In this document: positions 17,539 through 26,597 of the stretch, in pieces
How the letters are laid out: each line of letters opens with the position of its first letter
Numbering within the stretch: position 1 is the stretch's first letter
NCBI GenBank assembly: GCA_002786355.1
Contig: PGCO01000013.1
Location: forward strand, 1-64,000
DNA length: 64,000 nucleotides
Source of the DNA: Sediminibacterium sp. FEMGT703S
Lineage (GTDB): Bacteria > Bacteroidota > Bacteroidia > Chitinophagales > Chitinophagaceae
Direction of reading: 5' to 3'
Notes under the pieces: model-generated
Seen by the model: the letters and a program-made list of their open reading frames with translations, nothing else
Told to the model about the DNA's origin: nothing
Database searches by the model: none
Program-made: the position numbers and the translations under genes

Positions 17539-20280
17539 TTAAATATTAAATGCAGTTTCAATGATTTCAGCTTGTTCTTGTGCATGCACTTTAGCGTATC
17601 CCGTTGCAGTAGCAGCACTTGCATTGCGACTAATTACACCAAAATTGATGGTCTTTAAATTAGCTTGTAAAAAGCTGGCAGCTCCCATATTCAGAGGTTC
17701 TTCTTGAACCCAGAACCAAGTTGCTTTATGGTACTTTTTATAAAGTGAATCCAATTGTTGGTAAGGCAAAGGATAAATTTGCTCTAAACGAACAATAGCA
17801 ATATCATTCCTATTCTCTTTTGATTGCTTATCTGCCAATTCAAAATACAATTTACCAGAACAGAATAATACTTTTTTAACTGCGGATGCATCCGAAACAA
17901 AAGCATCGTCAATCAGTTCTTTAAATCCTCCTGAAGTGAAATCAGATTTAGTACTATATGTGCCTGGATTTCTTAAATTGGCTTTAGGAGAAAAATTGAT
18001 TAAAGGTTTTCTAAAATTCCAACTTACCTGTCTTCTAAATACATGGAATAGATTGGCTGCAGTTGTAATATTAGTAATTACCATATTTAGTTCTGCACAC
18101 ATTTGTAAAAACCGTTCCATTCTAGCACTGCTATGTTCTGGGCCTTGGCCTTCATATCCGTGAGGCAACAACATAACTAAACCATTTTGACGCTGCCATT
18201 TTTGTTCGCCAGCAGCAATAAATTGGTCAATCATGGTTTGAGCTCCATTACAAAAATCTCCAAATTGAGCTTCCCAAATAACTAGTGCATTTGGGTTAGC
18301 CATTGCATAACCATATTCAAATCCTAGAACGCCATATTCGCTCAGCAAAGAATTGTAAATTCTGAACTGTTGTTGTCCTTCTTGAAAATGATTCAATCGG
18401 TTATACTCTTGGTTGGTTTCTTCGTCTCTGATAACTGCATGTCTATGACTGAATGTGCCACGCTTTACGTCTTGACCACTCATTCTAACAATGTTCCCAT
18501 CTGTTAATATTGACCCATATGACATTAACTCAGCGGTAGCCCAATCAATCTTACCCTCCGTTTCAAACAACTTTATTTTATCCTGAATTAATTTCTCAAT
18601 TTTCTTCAATGGCTTTAAATCAGCAGGCCATTTCATTAACCCTTGGAACAACAAATCAAACTTGGGTTCATCAATTGCTGTTGAGGGAGAACTTTCAAAA
18701 TCTTCCGGCTTAGCTTTTACAAATGACTTCCAAATTAATTCCGGTGGCTGATATTTATAAGGTAGTGGATTCTGTTTTACTTCATCTAATCGTTCTTGTA
18801 AATCTGACCAGAATTTCTTTTCCATTTCTTTGGCTAAGTTCTGGGCGTCATCAGTCCCATTTTGAATAAGGAACTGAGTATAAATCTCTCTTGGATTTTG
18901 ATGCTTATCAATTAAAGCATACAACTGCGGTTGTGTATATTTTGGGTCATCTCCTTCATTATGGCCATGCTTACGATAGCATACCATATCAATGAAAATG
19001 TCAGAATGGAATTGATCTCTATAACGTGTTGCAATTTCAGCGCATTTTACTACTGCTTCTGCATCGTCTCCGTTTACATGCAAAACAGGAGCCTGCACCA
19101 TTGCTGCTACTGATGTTGAATAGTCTGCACTTCTTGCATCATCAAAATCAGTTGTAAAACCAATTTGATTATTAATTACAAAATGAATAGTTCCCCCTGT
19201 ATAATACCCACGAAGCTTACTCATTTGTAACACTTCATAAACAATACCCTGACCTGCTACCGATGAATCTCCATGAATTAAAATGGGTAAAATATTTTCG
19301 AAATGACTTTCAGAAATTAAATCTGCTTTTGCTCTAGCAAACCCTACTACCACCGGATCAACAGCCTCCAAGTGGGAAGGATTGGGCATTAATTTTAAGT
19401 GAATGGTTTGGTCATCAGGCGTTTTGACTTCACTACCGTAACCCATATGATACTTAACATCCCCACTACCCATCGTTTGATCTATAGTTGCCGTTCCTTC
19501 AAACTCACTAAAGATTTGCTCATAGGTTTTTCCCATAATATTTGCCAAAACATTCAATCTCCCTCTATGTGCCATACCAATAACCACTTCTTGTACGCCA
19601 TGGTTCGCGGCTGTATTTATAATGGCATCCAGCGCGGCAATGGTAGTTTCTCCACCCTCTAAAGAAAATCTTTTTTGACCTATATATTTGGTGTGTAAAA
19701 ACTTTTCAAACATCACTCCCTGATTGAGCTTTTCAAGGATGCGCTTTTTCTTATTAATTGAGAGCGGCTCGGCAAACTTTTGTTCCATTTCAGCAGTCAA
19801 AAAATCTACTTTCTTTTGATCGCTAATATATTTAAATTCAATACCTACATGTTTAGCATAAGTATTTTGTAAATGGTTCAGGATGTTCTTTAAGGTAGTA
19901 GCCCCTAGACCAACCAAATTACCTGCCTGATAAACCGTATTCAAATCGGCATCGGACAAGCCAAAAAAAGACAGGTCCAAGTTAGCTCCACGGTCTTTTC
20001 TGGTTCTAATAGGATTTGTCTTAGCAATTAAATGCCCCTTATTTCTGTAGCCCAGTATAAGCCTGTACACTTTAATTTCTTTCATCCAATCTGCAGAAGC
20101 AGTTACTCCCCCATCAACTGAAGCCTGACCAGCAGCATAATTACCTGCTACAGCAAAGTCAAAACCTTCAAAAAATTTCCTTAAATCGGGGTCAACGCTC
20201 TCTGGATTGGTCAGAAAATCTTGATAAAGACCCTCTATGAACGCTGGATGTGAATTGGTGATGTACGAAAAATCCTTCAT
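17539..20280 (-). CDS. sucA: 2-Oxoglutarate dehydrogenase E1 component
   Basis: Thiamine-diphosphate decarboxylase of the TCA cycle, 913 aa, close to the E. coli length. The N-terminal 40 residues show the E2-binding style (NSHPAFIEGLYQDFLTNPESVDPDLRKFF). Family motifs include FLHTKYIGQKRFSLEGGE, GMAHRGRLNVLANI, HLKLMPNPSHLEAVDPVV, HGDSSVAGQGIVYE, QIGFTTD, VNGDDAEAVV, YRKHGHNEGDDP and LLPHGYEGQGPEHSSAR. These cover substrate-binding histidines and the ThDP/Mg region. It is the first gene of sucA-sucB-methyltransferase. Upstream at 20319-20326 a minus-strand GATATTTG matches seven of eight promoter consensus bases. Confidence 0.97.
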   Translation of the reverse strand: MKDFSYITNSHPAFIEGLYQDFLTNPESVDPDLRKFFEGFDFAVAGNYAAGQASVDGGVTASADWMKEIKVYRLILGYRNKGHLIAKTNPIRTRKDRGANLDLSFFGLSDADLNTVYQAGNLVGLGATTLKNILNHLQNTYAKHVGIEFKYISDQKKVDFLTAEMEQKFAEPLSINKKKRILEKLNQGVMFEKFLHTKYIGQKRFSLEGGETTIAALDAIINTAANHGVQEVVIGMAHRGRLNVLANIMGKTYEQIFSEFEGTATIDQTMGSGDVKYHMGYGSEVKTPDDQTIHLKLMPNPSHLEAVDPVVVGFARAKADLISESHFENILPILIHGDSSVAGQGIVYEVLQMSKLRGYYTGGTIHFVINNQIGFTTDFDDARSADYSTSVAAMVQAPVLHVNGDDAEAVVKCAEIATRYRDQFHSDIFIDMVCYRKHGHNEGDDPKYTQPQLYALIDKHQNPREIYTQFLIQNGTDDAQNLAKEMEKKFWSDLQERLDEVKQNPLPYKYQPPELIWKSFVKAKPEDFESSPSTAIDEPKFDLLFQGLMKWPADLKPLKKIEKLIQDKIKLFETEGKIDWATAELMSYGSILTDGNIVRMSGQDVKRGTFSHRHAVIRDEETNQEYNRLNHFQEGQQQFRIYNSLLSEYGVLGFEYGYAMANPNALVIWEAQFGDFCNGAQTMIDQFIAAGEQKWQRQNGLVMLLPHGYEGQGPEHSSARMERFLQMCAELNMVITNITTAANLFHVFRRQVSWNFRKPLINFSPKANLRNPGTYSTKSDFTSGGFKELIDDAFVSDASAVKKVLFCSGKLYFELADKQSKENRNDIAIVRLEQIYPLPYQQLDSLYKKYHKATWFWVQEEPLNMGAASFLQANLKTINFGVISRNASAATATGYAKVHAQEQAEIIETAFNI

Positions 20281-20433
20281 TTGGCTTATTTATGCAGCTT
20301 TTCAATCAAAATTGTTGGCAAATATCGGTCATTGAAGGCAGAAAATAAACCAAAAATTAAGCCAAATCACACTATTTTATACACAGCGGTTGAATGCCCA
20401 TAAAACAACATTTTTCATTTTTTTTAATTTAAA

Positions 20434-20465
20434 TTTCAGAAATTGCTATAAAGCCATTACCTTTG
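20434..20465 (+). promoter_or_regulatory. Promoter of rpsT
   Basis: The -7 element TACCTTTG (20458-20465), followed by C, is preceded at 20 bp by TTTC (20434-20437), a near match to the -33 element. The rpsT ATG lies 21 bp downstream. The rest of the 206-bp gap between sucA and rpsT is AT-rich, with nothing else I can support. Confidence 0.6.
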
Positions 20466-20486
20466 CCGTCCTGAAAAAAATAGAAA

Positions 20487-20741
20487 ATGGCAAATCACTC
20501 AGCTACAAAGAAAGACGTCAGACAAGCATCTAAGCGCCGTGACCGTAACCGTTACTATGGTAAAACTACCCGTAACGCTATCCGTGACCTAAAAACGAAC
20601 GCAGAGAAAAAAGGATATGAAGAAAAACTTCCTGATGTTATTTCAATGATTGACAAATTAGCAAAGCGTGGAATCATCCACAAAAACAAAGCAGCTAATT
20701 TGAAAAGCAAATTAGTGAAGAAAGCAGCTGCATTAGCATAA
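20487..20741 (+). CDS. rpsT: 30S ribosomal protein S20
   Basis: An 84-aa basic ribosomal protein that binds 16S rRNA early in 30S assembly. The sequence MANHSATKKDVRQASKRR, then KTTRNAIRDLKT, and the C-terminal GIIHKNKAANLKSKLVK are diagnostic for S20. The gene is monocistronic, with its own promoter and a strong terminator directly after it. Codon use is more conservative than in neighbouring genes, as expected for high expression. Confidence 0.97.
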   Translation: MANHSATKKDVRQASKRRDRNRYYGKTTRNAIRDLKTNAEKKGYEEKLPDVISMIDKLAKRGIIHKNKAANLKSKLVKKAAALA

Positions 20742-20764
20742 CTGCTCAATCTCTTAAAATATTT

Positions 20765-20795
20765 AAAGCCAATTGTTAGCAATTGGCTTTTTTTT
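20765..20795. terminator. Intrinsic terminator after rpsT
   Basis: A perfect 11-bp stem (AAAGCCAATTG with CAATTGGCTTT) and TTAG loop are followed by a T run. It lies between convergent rpsT and the histidine kinase gene. Confidence 0.9.
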
Positions 20796-20811
20796 ATTTA
20801 AATGCACTTCA

Positions 20812-22182
20812 TCATCCTTTAACGGGAAGTTGCAACAGTAACAAATTCCTATTTTTATTGAGCGCTTGATAATCTAATTTTCCCTTATGTATTTGAACTA
20901 TTCTATTAACAATAGGTAGTCCTAACCCAAATCCCTTCTTTTTTTGAACATTACTTCCCCGGAAAAAAGGAACAAAGATTTTATCCTGTTCGTCTTTATC
21001 AATTTGCATTCCAGCATTTTCAAATTTTATAACAATATTTTGCTTATTGGTATTTAGACTAATATTGATTGTTTTGTCGTCCGAATACAAATAGGCATTT
21101 TTAAGTAGGTTCATAAAAGCCGCCTTCAATAAAGATTCATTTCCCTTCACCATTAACTCAGCATCATCTAAAGGCATAGTGTCGAATGCGATTGCAGTTT
21201 TTACATCAGGAAAATTCTTGTTAAAATAAGCAACCGTATCGAAAAGTAATTCATCAATTCTGAGATAGGGCCATTCATCCATGAACTCAATTTGCTCATT
21301 TTGAGAAATCAATAACAAAGCGTTTGTCAATTCAATTAAGTGCTGTTGATCTTCCTTTAAAGACATCAATACTTTTCTATACCCTGCTGCATCATAGTTA
21401 CTATTTAAAGCTGCCTCAGTTTGAGAAAGCATAACAGCTAAAGGAGTCCTTAATTCATGCGAGGTTTGATGAACATAACTTTTTCTAAACTCAAAAGCAT
21501 TTTTAAGCCGCTCCAACATGGCATTAAAATTCTGCGCAATGGTATTAATTTCATCTTTTGCAGGCTTCACAAAAATTCGTTCAGATAAGTTCAATTCATT
21601 GGTTCGCTTCATTTGATTACTTAACTCTACGATGGGTTTTATTGCCTGACCCACAAATAGAAAAGACATGATGGCCGTTAATAATAGGGATGCCCCAAAA
21701 ACACCCGCTAAAATCAATTGCATGGTTTTTAATTTTTTAAAACCTATTCGATCATATGCAGTTGTAATTAGATACTGTCTTTCATTGGGTTTATAGGTTA
21801 CCACAATTTGATGATTATTCTTATCGGTTAAACGCATTAAGCCCATTTTTCTTACCTGTGCAAAATTGAATACAGGAAAATCAACTGGTGTATTTCGGCC
21901 TAGGCTAAAAATCAAGGAACCTGTAGAATCTAATAAATATAATCGCTCGTAAACCAAAGCAATTCTATGAATGCGCATGACATCATCTTGGTTTACAACA
22001 GATGATTTTGATTTTAAATTAACATAAATACCATATAAGTCATTCCCCTCAGTTTGGACCCTATTATAGTAATCATCCTCTCGATAAGTGGCATAAAAAA
22101 AATAGATACTTGTAAAAGCAACCAGCAGAATAGCAGCCACAAAGCTGGTAAAAAGCAGTGCAAATCGAAGTTTTAAATTCAT
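20812..22182 (-). CDS. Sensor histidine kinase
   Basis: A 456-aa membrane-bound histidine kinase. Transmembrane helices at about 8-30 and 155-177 bracket a periplasmic sensor of about 120 residues with no family I recognise. HAMP follows (IKPIVELSNQMKRTNEL). The HisKA box has phospho-accepting His242 in SHELRTPLAV. The ATPase domain shows the N-box NLLKNAYLYSDD and the G-box FGLGLPIVNRIV. It is the last gene of a unit with a head-GIN lipoprotein and an OmpR-type regulator, starting 4 bp after the regulator stop, so the three probably act together. The signal is unknown; the location suggests envelope state. Confidence 0.93.
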   Translation of the reverse strand: MNLKLRFALLFTSFVAAILLVAFTSIYFFYATYREDDYYNRVQTEGNDLYGIYVNLKSKSSVVNQDDVMRIHRIALVYERLYLLDSTGSLIFSLGRNTPVDFPVFNFAQVRKMGLMRLTDKNNHQIVVTYKPNERQYLITTAYDRIGFKKLKTMQLILAGVFGASLLLTAIMSFLFVGQAIKPIVELSNQMKRTNELNLSERIFVKPAKDEINTIAQNFNAMLERLKNAFEFRKSYVHQTSHELRTPLAVMLSQTEAALNSNYDAAGYRKVLMSLKEDQQHLIELTNALLLISQNEQIEFMDEWPYLRIDELLFDTVAYFNKNFPDVKTAIAFDTMPLDDAELMVKGNESLLKAAFMNLLKNAYLYSDDKTINISLNTNKQNIVIKFENAGMQIDKDEQDKIFVPFFRGSNVQKKKGFGLGLPIVNRIVQIHKGKLDYQALNKNRNLLLLQLPVKG

Positions 22183-22186
22183 GCAA

Positions 22187-22867
22187 TTACTTTATAAAAT
22201 AACCAAATCCTGGTTTAGTATGAATGAGTTTTTTACTAAATGGTTTGTCAATTTTATTACGAAGAAAGCTAATGTAAACTTCAATGGTATTGGTTCCTGT
22301 ATCAAAACTCAGATCCCATACTTTTTCTAAAATCTCTTGCTTAGAGATAACTCTCTCGGGAGTTCTAACCAACAAGGTTAATAGGGTGAACTCTTTCGAA
22401 GTAAGATTAATTTGAATACCACTTCTATTTACGCTTTTAAGTTTGAAATCAATTTCCAAATCTTCATAAACCAACTTTTCATGTTTTTCTATGGTATCTG
22501 TACGCTTAAATAAAACCTTTAATCTTGCAAATAACTCATCAAAATGAAACGGCTTTACTAAATAATCATCTGCCCCAATATTAAATGCAGCTACTTTGTC
22601 GTGAATTTCTCCAACAGCTGTTAACATTACAATAGGCATATTGGCACTTCTTTTTCTAAAATCACTACATAATGCCATCCCATTTTTACCAGGCAAATTA
22701 ATGTCTAGTAAAGCCATGGAATAATCATTTTCCATGAACATCTTATCGGCTTGTAAGCCATTATCCGCAACATCCACCTCATACCCAACCCTGGTTAATT
22801 CAGCTTGAATTGCTTTTGCCAATTTTGCTTCATCTTCCGCTAATAATATTCTGTATTTTTTCTCCAT
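22187..22867 (-). CDS. OmpR/PhoB-family response regulator
   Basis: A 226-aa two-domain regulator. The receiver domain (about 5-118) has acidic residues ED at 11-12, phospho-accepting Asp55 in LLDINLPG, Thr in MLTAVG and Lys in YLVKPFHFDEL. The C-terminal winged helix (about 130-225) shows INLTSKEFTLLTLLVRTPERVISKQEILEKVW and ends in RNKIDKPF...HTKPGFGYFIK, typical of the family. Its ATG shares one base with the TAA of the head-GIN gene (TAATG), and the kinase gene follows after 4 bp. Its DNA target is not apparent. Confidence 0.95.
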   Translation of the reverse strand: MEKKYRILLAEDEAKLAKAIQAELTRVGYEVDVADNGLQADKMFMENDYSMALLDINLPGKNGMALCSDFRKRSANMPIVMLTAVGEIHDKVAAFNIGADDYLVKPFHFDELFARLKVLFKRTDTIEKHEKLVYEDLEIDFKLKSVNRSGIQINLTSKEFTLLTLLVRTPERVISKQEILEKVWDLSFDTGTNTIEVYISFLRNKIDKPFSKKLIHTKPGFGYFIK

Positions 22868-23598
22868 TAGTCATTTTTTTTAACATTGCCCGCTCCCACT
22901 ATTTTCTGACTTACCACTGCGTTTCCTTTATAAAAAACATCGCCCGAACCCATGATTTTTATGTCTAATGTAACGTCTGCATATACTTTTACATTTCCGT
23001 TCCCTGCTATTTTAATCTTTGCATTTTCAGCCTTAAGCATTTCTGCGTTACAATCGCCAGTACCTGCAATATCAAAAGACGCACTTTGGGTTTCCCCTTG
23101 CAAATTCACGTTCCCTGAACCTCTAATATCCACTTCAACTTTTGGAGTATTTACAGATAAATCAACATCGCCTTGCCCTGCAATATCTATTTTCAATTCG
23201 TTACCGCCGATAAACTTACCCTCCCCACTCACATTTCCAGATCCTGCTAAATGAACACCCGTTAGAATAGGGGTAGTTATAACAATCTTTATTCCATGAT
23301 CGGACTTAAGGTTGAACTTAGACTTTGTTTTAAAAACTAATTCGTCTTTACTTTCAGTCATGATGATATACTTCTGCAAATTTTCATCAGTTTCAATAGT
23401 AACTGAAGTTGTTTTCCCTGGAACTAACACAATATCAAAGTTCCCTTTAAGTACAATCTTCTCTGCTTTGGTTACTTTTCGATTCTCTGTGATGATATTT
23501 CCGTCTCCATGAATAGATTTCCCTATCCAGTTACAAGACAAATTACAAGACATAAGTACCATTGACAGTAAAATAGCAGCAAAAACCTTGCTTTTCAT
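22867..23598 (-). CDS. Head-GIN-domain lipoprotein (DUF2807)
   Basis: Exported lipoprotein. From the ATG at 23598 it starts MKSKVFAAILLSMVLMSC, a signal peptide with lipobox LMSC. The frame is open further upstream to 23682, but that would run into the guaA promoter and give no signal peptide. The mature part is a repetitive right-handed beta helix of the head-GIN type, with glycine-rich turns such as LAGSGNVSGEG, DIAGQGDVDLS, DIRGSGNVNL, DIAGTGDCNAE and KIAGNGNVKV. The family is believed to sit in the envelope as an adhesion or sensing protein; its job is not established. It is the first gene of a three-gene unit with the two-component system. Confidence 0.87.
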   Translation of the reverse strand: MKSKVFAAILLSMVLMSCNLSCNWIGKSIHGDGNIITENRKVTKAEKIVLKGNFDIVLVPGKTTSVTIETDENLQKYIIMTESKDELVFKTKSKFNLKSDHGIKIVITTPILTGVHLAGSGNVSGEGKFIGGNELKIDIAGQGDVDLSVNTPKVEVDIRGSGNVNLQGETQSASFDIAGTGDCNAEMLKAENAKIKIAGNGNVKVYADVTLDIKIMGSGDVFYKGNAVVSQKIVGAGNVKKND

Positions 23599-23667
23599 AT
23601 TATATAAATTATAGTTCACGAAAGATAGCAAAAAACCGCATAAATATCGGAACAAGTAAATTTGAAT

Positions 23668-23675
23668 TAACTTTG
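23668..23675 (+). promoter_or_regulatory. -7 element directly before guaA
   Basis: TAACTTTG matches TAnnTTTG and ends only 5 bp before the guaA ATG at 23681. In this promoter class transcription starts a few bases after the element, so the guaA mRNA should be leaderless or nearly so. No good -33 element is seen. Confidence 0.6.
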
Positions 23676-23680
23676 ACCCC

Positions 23681-25216
23681 ATGACAGAAAAAATACTGAT
23701 TCTCGATTTTGGTAGTCAATACACCCAGTTAATAGCTCGTGCTGTACGTGAAGCGAATATTTATTGTGAAATCATCCCATTTCACAAAGAATTCAAAATT
23801 GACGAAACCTTAAAAGGGATTATTTTAAGTGGATCTCCCTTTAGCGTTAATGAAGAAAAAGCACCTTCGGTAGATATAGCTTCGTTTATAGCACAACTAC
23901 CTGTATTAGGGGTATGTTATGGAGCACAGCTAACTGCCAAAGTATTTGGAGGGATAGTAGACAAATCGAATAAAAGAGAATACGGCAGAGCGCAATTGGA
24001 CATACAACAAGAAGACCAACTTTTCAGTGGAATAAGTACAAAGTCTCAGGTTTGGATGAGCCATAGCGATTCAATTAAAAGTTTACCAGAAGGATTCTCC
24101 ATTTTAGCAACAACTGAGAGCATTCCTGTTGCTGCATTCAAGAAAAACGGTACAGACAGTTTTCCATTATATGGTTTTCAATTTCACCCAGAAGTTTATC
24201 ACTCAACTGAGGGTAAAAAAATGATCAAAAACTTTCTGGTTGATATTTGCGGATGTAGCCAAAACTGGACGCCCGCTTCATTCGTAGAAGAAACGGTAGC
24301 TAGATTAAAAGAAGAAATTGGCGACAAGCAGGTCATCATGGCTTTAAGCGGTGGAGTAGACAGTACTGTTGCTGCAACATTAATTGCAAAAGCAATTGGG
24401 CCAAGATTACATGGAATATTTGTAGACAACGGCGTATTAAGAAAAGACGAATTTGAACAAGTACTAGAAACCTACAATGCAATAGGACTAAATGTAAAAG
24501 GGGTTGATGCTAAAGAACTTTTTTATACTGCGTTAAAAGATCAAACGGATCCAGAAGCCAAAAGAAAAGCAATTGGAAAACTATTTATAGACGTTTTTCA
24601 ATCTGAAGCACTTCAATTACAGAATATTTCTTTTTTAGGTCAGGGTACTATCTATCCTGACGTAATTGAAAGCGTTAGTGTTCACGGTCCTTCGCAAACT
24701 ATTAAAAGCCATCATAATGTAGGAGGCTTGCCCGATACAATGCATTTATCTTTAGTTGAACCATTGAGGTACTTATTTAAGGATGAAGTGCGGAAAGTAG
24801 GGCTAGAATTGGGCATACCTGCGGATATGATCAACCGACACCCTTTTCCTGGCCCAGGATTAGCAATACGTATTTTAGGAGAAGTAAATGCTGAAAGAGT
24901 AGACTTACTACAAAGAGCAGATGCCATTTTTATTAACGGATTAAAGCGGGCTGGATTATACACCCAGGTTTGGCAAGCCGGCACCATTTTGTTGCCTGTA
25001 AAAAGTGTAGGAGTAATGGGAGACGAAAGAACCTATGAATTCACTGTTGCTCTAAGAGCTGTTACTTCTGTTGATGGAATGACTGCAGACTGGGCGCATT
25101 TACCATATGAATTCTTAGCAGATATCTCCAATGAAATTATCAATAACGTAAGAGGTATCAACCGAGTTGTTTACGATATCAGCAGCAAACCACCAGCAAC
25201 AATTGAGTGGGAATAG
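23681..25216 (+). CDS. guaA: GMP synthase (glutamine-hydrolysing)
   Basis: Converts XMP to GMP with ATP and glutamine-derived ammonia. The N-terminal class I amidotransferase has the nucleophile Cys79 in GVCYGAQL, and [10 protein letters not shown] supplies the His/Glu pair. The synthetase domain has the PP-loop [12 protein letters not shown], then FVDNGVLR and [12 protein letters not shown]. The C-terminal dimerisation domain shows [33 protein letters not shown], and ends [19 protein letters not shown], the universal GuaA ending. The length of 511 aa is normal. It is divergent from the head-GIN operon. The periplasmic-binding-protein gene follows 9 bp downstream. Confidence 0.98.
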   Translation: MTEKILILDFGSQYTQLIARAVREANIYCEIIPFHKEFKIDETLKGIILSGSPFSVNEEKAPSVDIASFIAQLPVLGVCYGAQLTAKVFGGIVDKSNKREYGRAQLDIQQEDQLFSGISTKSQVWMSHSDSIKSLPEGFSILATTESIPVAAFKKNGTDSFPLYGFQFHPEVYHSTEGKKMIKNFLVDICGCSQNWTPASFVEETVARLKEEIGDKQVIMALSGGVDSTVAATLIAKAIGPRLHGIFVDNGVLRKDEFEQVLETYNAIGLNVKGVDAKELFYTALKDQTDPEAKRKAIGKLFIDVFQSEALQLQNISFLGQGTIYPDVIESVSVHGPSQTIKSHHNVGGLPDTMHLSLVEPLRYLFKDEVRKVGLELGIPADMINRHPFPGPGLAIRILGEVNAERVDLLQRADAIFINGLKRAGLYTQVWQAGTILLPVKSVGVMGDERTYEFTVALRAVTSVDGMTADWAHLPYEFLADISNEIINNVRGINRVVYDISSKPPATIEWE

Positions 25217-25225
25217 TCTAACTTA

Positions 25226-26395
25226 ATGAAAAGTGTAATGCGGTTAAAAAAATTTATAGTAAGTATATGGATGCTAGTGATTGGCTACAGTTTATCTGCG
25301 CAGCAAACTGCTCCTTTAAAAATAGCCGTTTTTGCTCCTATTTACTTAGACACTGTTTTCAATGGTAGTAATTATACTTTAGGCAACAATAAATTGCCAA
25401 AGAATATTTTACCCGGATTAGATTTTTACAACGGTGTACAATTGGCTGTTGATTCTTTGAACGCAGAAGGTCAGTCTTTAACTATTTTATTTTTTGATAG
25501 TAAAAGCAATTCAACATCTGTAAAAGAATTATTGGCGAAAGAATCATTGCAGGATATTTCAATGATAATAGCTTCTTTTAATCATCGAAATGATATAAAA
25601 CCCTTAGCAGATTTTGCACTAAATAAAGGCATACCATTAATTTCCATGACATATCCCAATGATGGCGGAATTAAAGGCAATCCATACTTTGCTTTAGTTA
25701 ATCCTACGCTCACTACACATGTAGAAGGGATTTTTAAATTTCTACAAAAAAACTATCCAACAGAGCCTATTATTTACGTAAAAAAACCAGGGGGATTAGA
25801 GGATATGATTGAGGAATTATTTTTAGAACTAAATAAAAAGACTCCTGCTTTACCGCTAAAAATCAGAACAATTAGTGCTACCGATAGTACCAATATTGCT
25901 TCTTTTAATACAATCATGGATAGTACCAAAACAAATATTATTTTTTGTGGCAGTTTAAATGAAAATTTTGGCATTAACCTAGTTAAATCTGCAGCAGCAA
26001 ATAAAAATTATAAATCAATACTTGTAGGCATGCCTACTTGGGATGCTATCAAAGATTTAGGTAAAGGAACAGAAATAATTTATTCTACCCCCTACAACTA
26101 CAATAGAACAGATAAGTTAGCACAGTACATTAATCAAAGCTATAGAAACAAAGTGGCTGGCAGACCATCGGATATGGTATTTAAAGGATTTGAAGCTATG
26201 TATCATTTTGGGAAATTATTGATTAAGCACCAAAACAATATAGCTACTCAATTATCTGACAATAGCTTTAAACTATTTAATGAATTTGATTTTGTTCCGG
26301 TAAAAAATAAAGGCGAAAAACTGCCCGCCTATTTAGAAAACAAAAGAATTTATTTTATCAAAAAGACAGACGGGGTAATTAAATCGATTCAGTAA
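25226..26395 (+). CDS. Periplasmic binding protein type 1 (LivK-like)
   Basis: A 389-aa exported protein. The signal peptide ends near SLSAQQ (about residue 26). The body follows the Leu/Ile/Val-binding fold: [78 protein letters not shown], and a second lobe with [17 protein letters not shown]. The ligand is unknown and no ABC permease genes lie nearby, so it may not serve transport. Starts at 25226 and 25238 are both possible. It lies 9 bp after guaA and is probably co-transcribed with it. Confidence 0.75.
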   Translation: MKSVMRLKKFIVSIWMLVIGYSLSAQQTAPLKIAVFAPIYLDTVFNGSNYTLGNNKLPKNILPGLDFYNGVQLAVDSLNAEGQSLTILFFDSKSNSTSVKELLAKESLQDISMIIASFNHRNDIKPLADFALNKGIPLISMTYPNDGGIKGNPYFALVNPTLTTHVEGIFKFLQKNYPTEPIIYVKKPGGLEDMIEELFLELNKKTPALPLKIRTISATDSTNIASFNTIMDSTKTNIIFCGSLNENFGINLVKSAAANKNYKSILVGMPTWDAIKDLGKGTEIIYSTPYNYNRTDKLAQYINQSYRNKVAGRPSDMVFKGFEAMYHFGKLLIKHQNNIATQLSDNSFKLFNEFDFVPVKNKGEKLPAYLENKRIYFIKKTDGVIKSIQ

Positions 26396-26426
26396 ACTGT
26401 TTAGTGTTGAAACTGTTACATTAAGT

Positions 26427-26597
26427 ATGGCTGGCAATAAAGGAAATAAATCATACTTACCCCAAAAGAACTGTGCCACTTGTGGCAAGCCCTTTACTTG
26501 GAGAAAAAAATGGGAAAAAAATTGGGCTGAAGTAAAATATTGCAGTGATAGATGCAGAAATTCAAATAAAGGAAATGCTGGCCAACAAGGGAAATGA
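26427..26597 (+). CDS. Small DUF2256-type zinc-ribbon protein
   Basis: A 56-codon gene, starting ATG 26427 and ending TGA 26597. It encodes [16 protein letters not shown], then [18 protein letters not shown], then VKYCSDRCR. Two CxxC-like pairs (Cys16/Cys19 and Cys39/Cys43) and the core [12 protein letters not shown] match the DUF2256 family of very short zinc-ribbon proteins. Function is unknown; relatives often lie near photolyase or repair genes. Its last 23 bases overlap the helicase start, so the two are probably translationally coupled. It is easily missed because of its length. Confidence 0.85.
   Translation: MAGNKGNKSYLPQKNCATCGKPFTWRKKWEKNWAEVKYCSDRCRNSNKGNAGQQGK

Noticed and set aside
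20281-20486. Possible leader peptide or riboswitch between sucA and rpsT
   Set aside because: The stretch is AT-rich without hairpins or a small reading frame that I can support; only the promoter elements remain.
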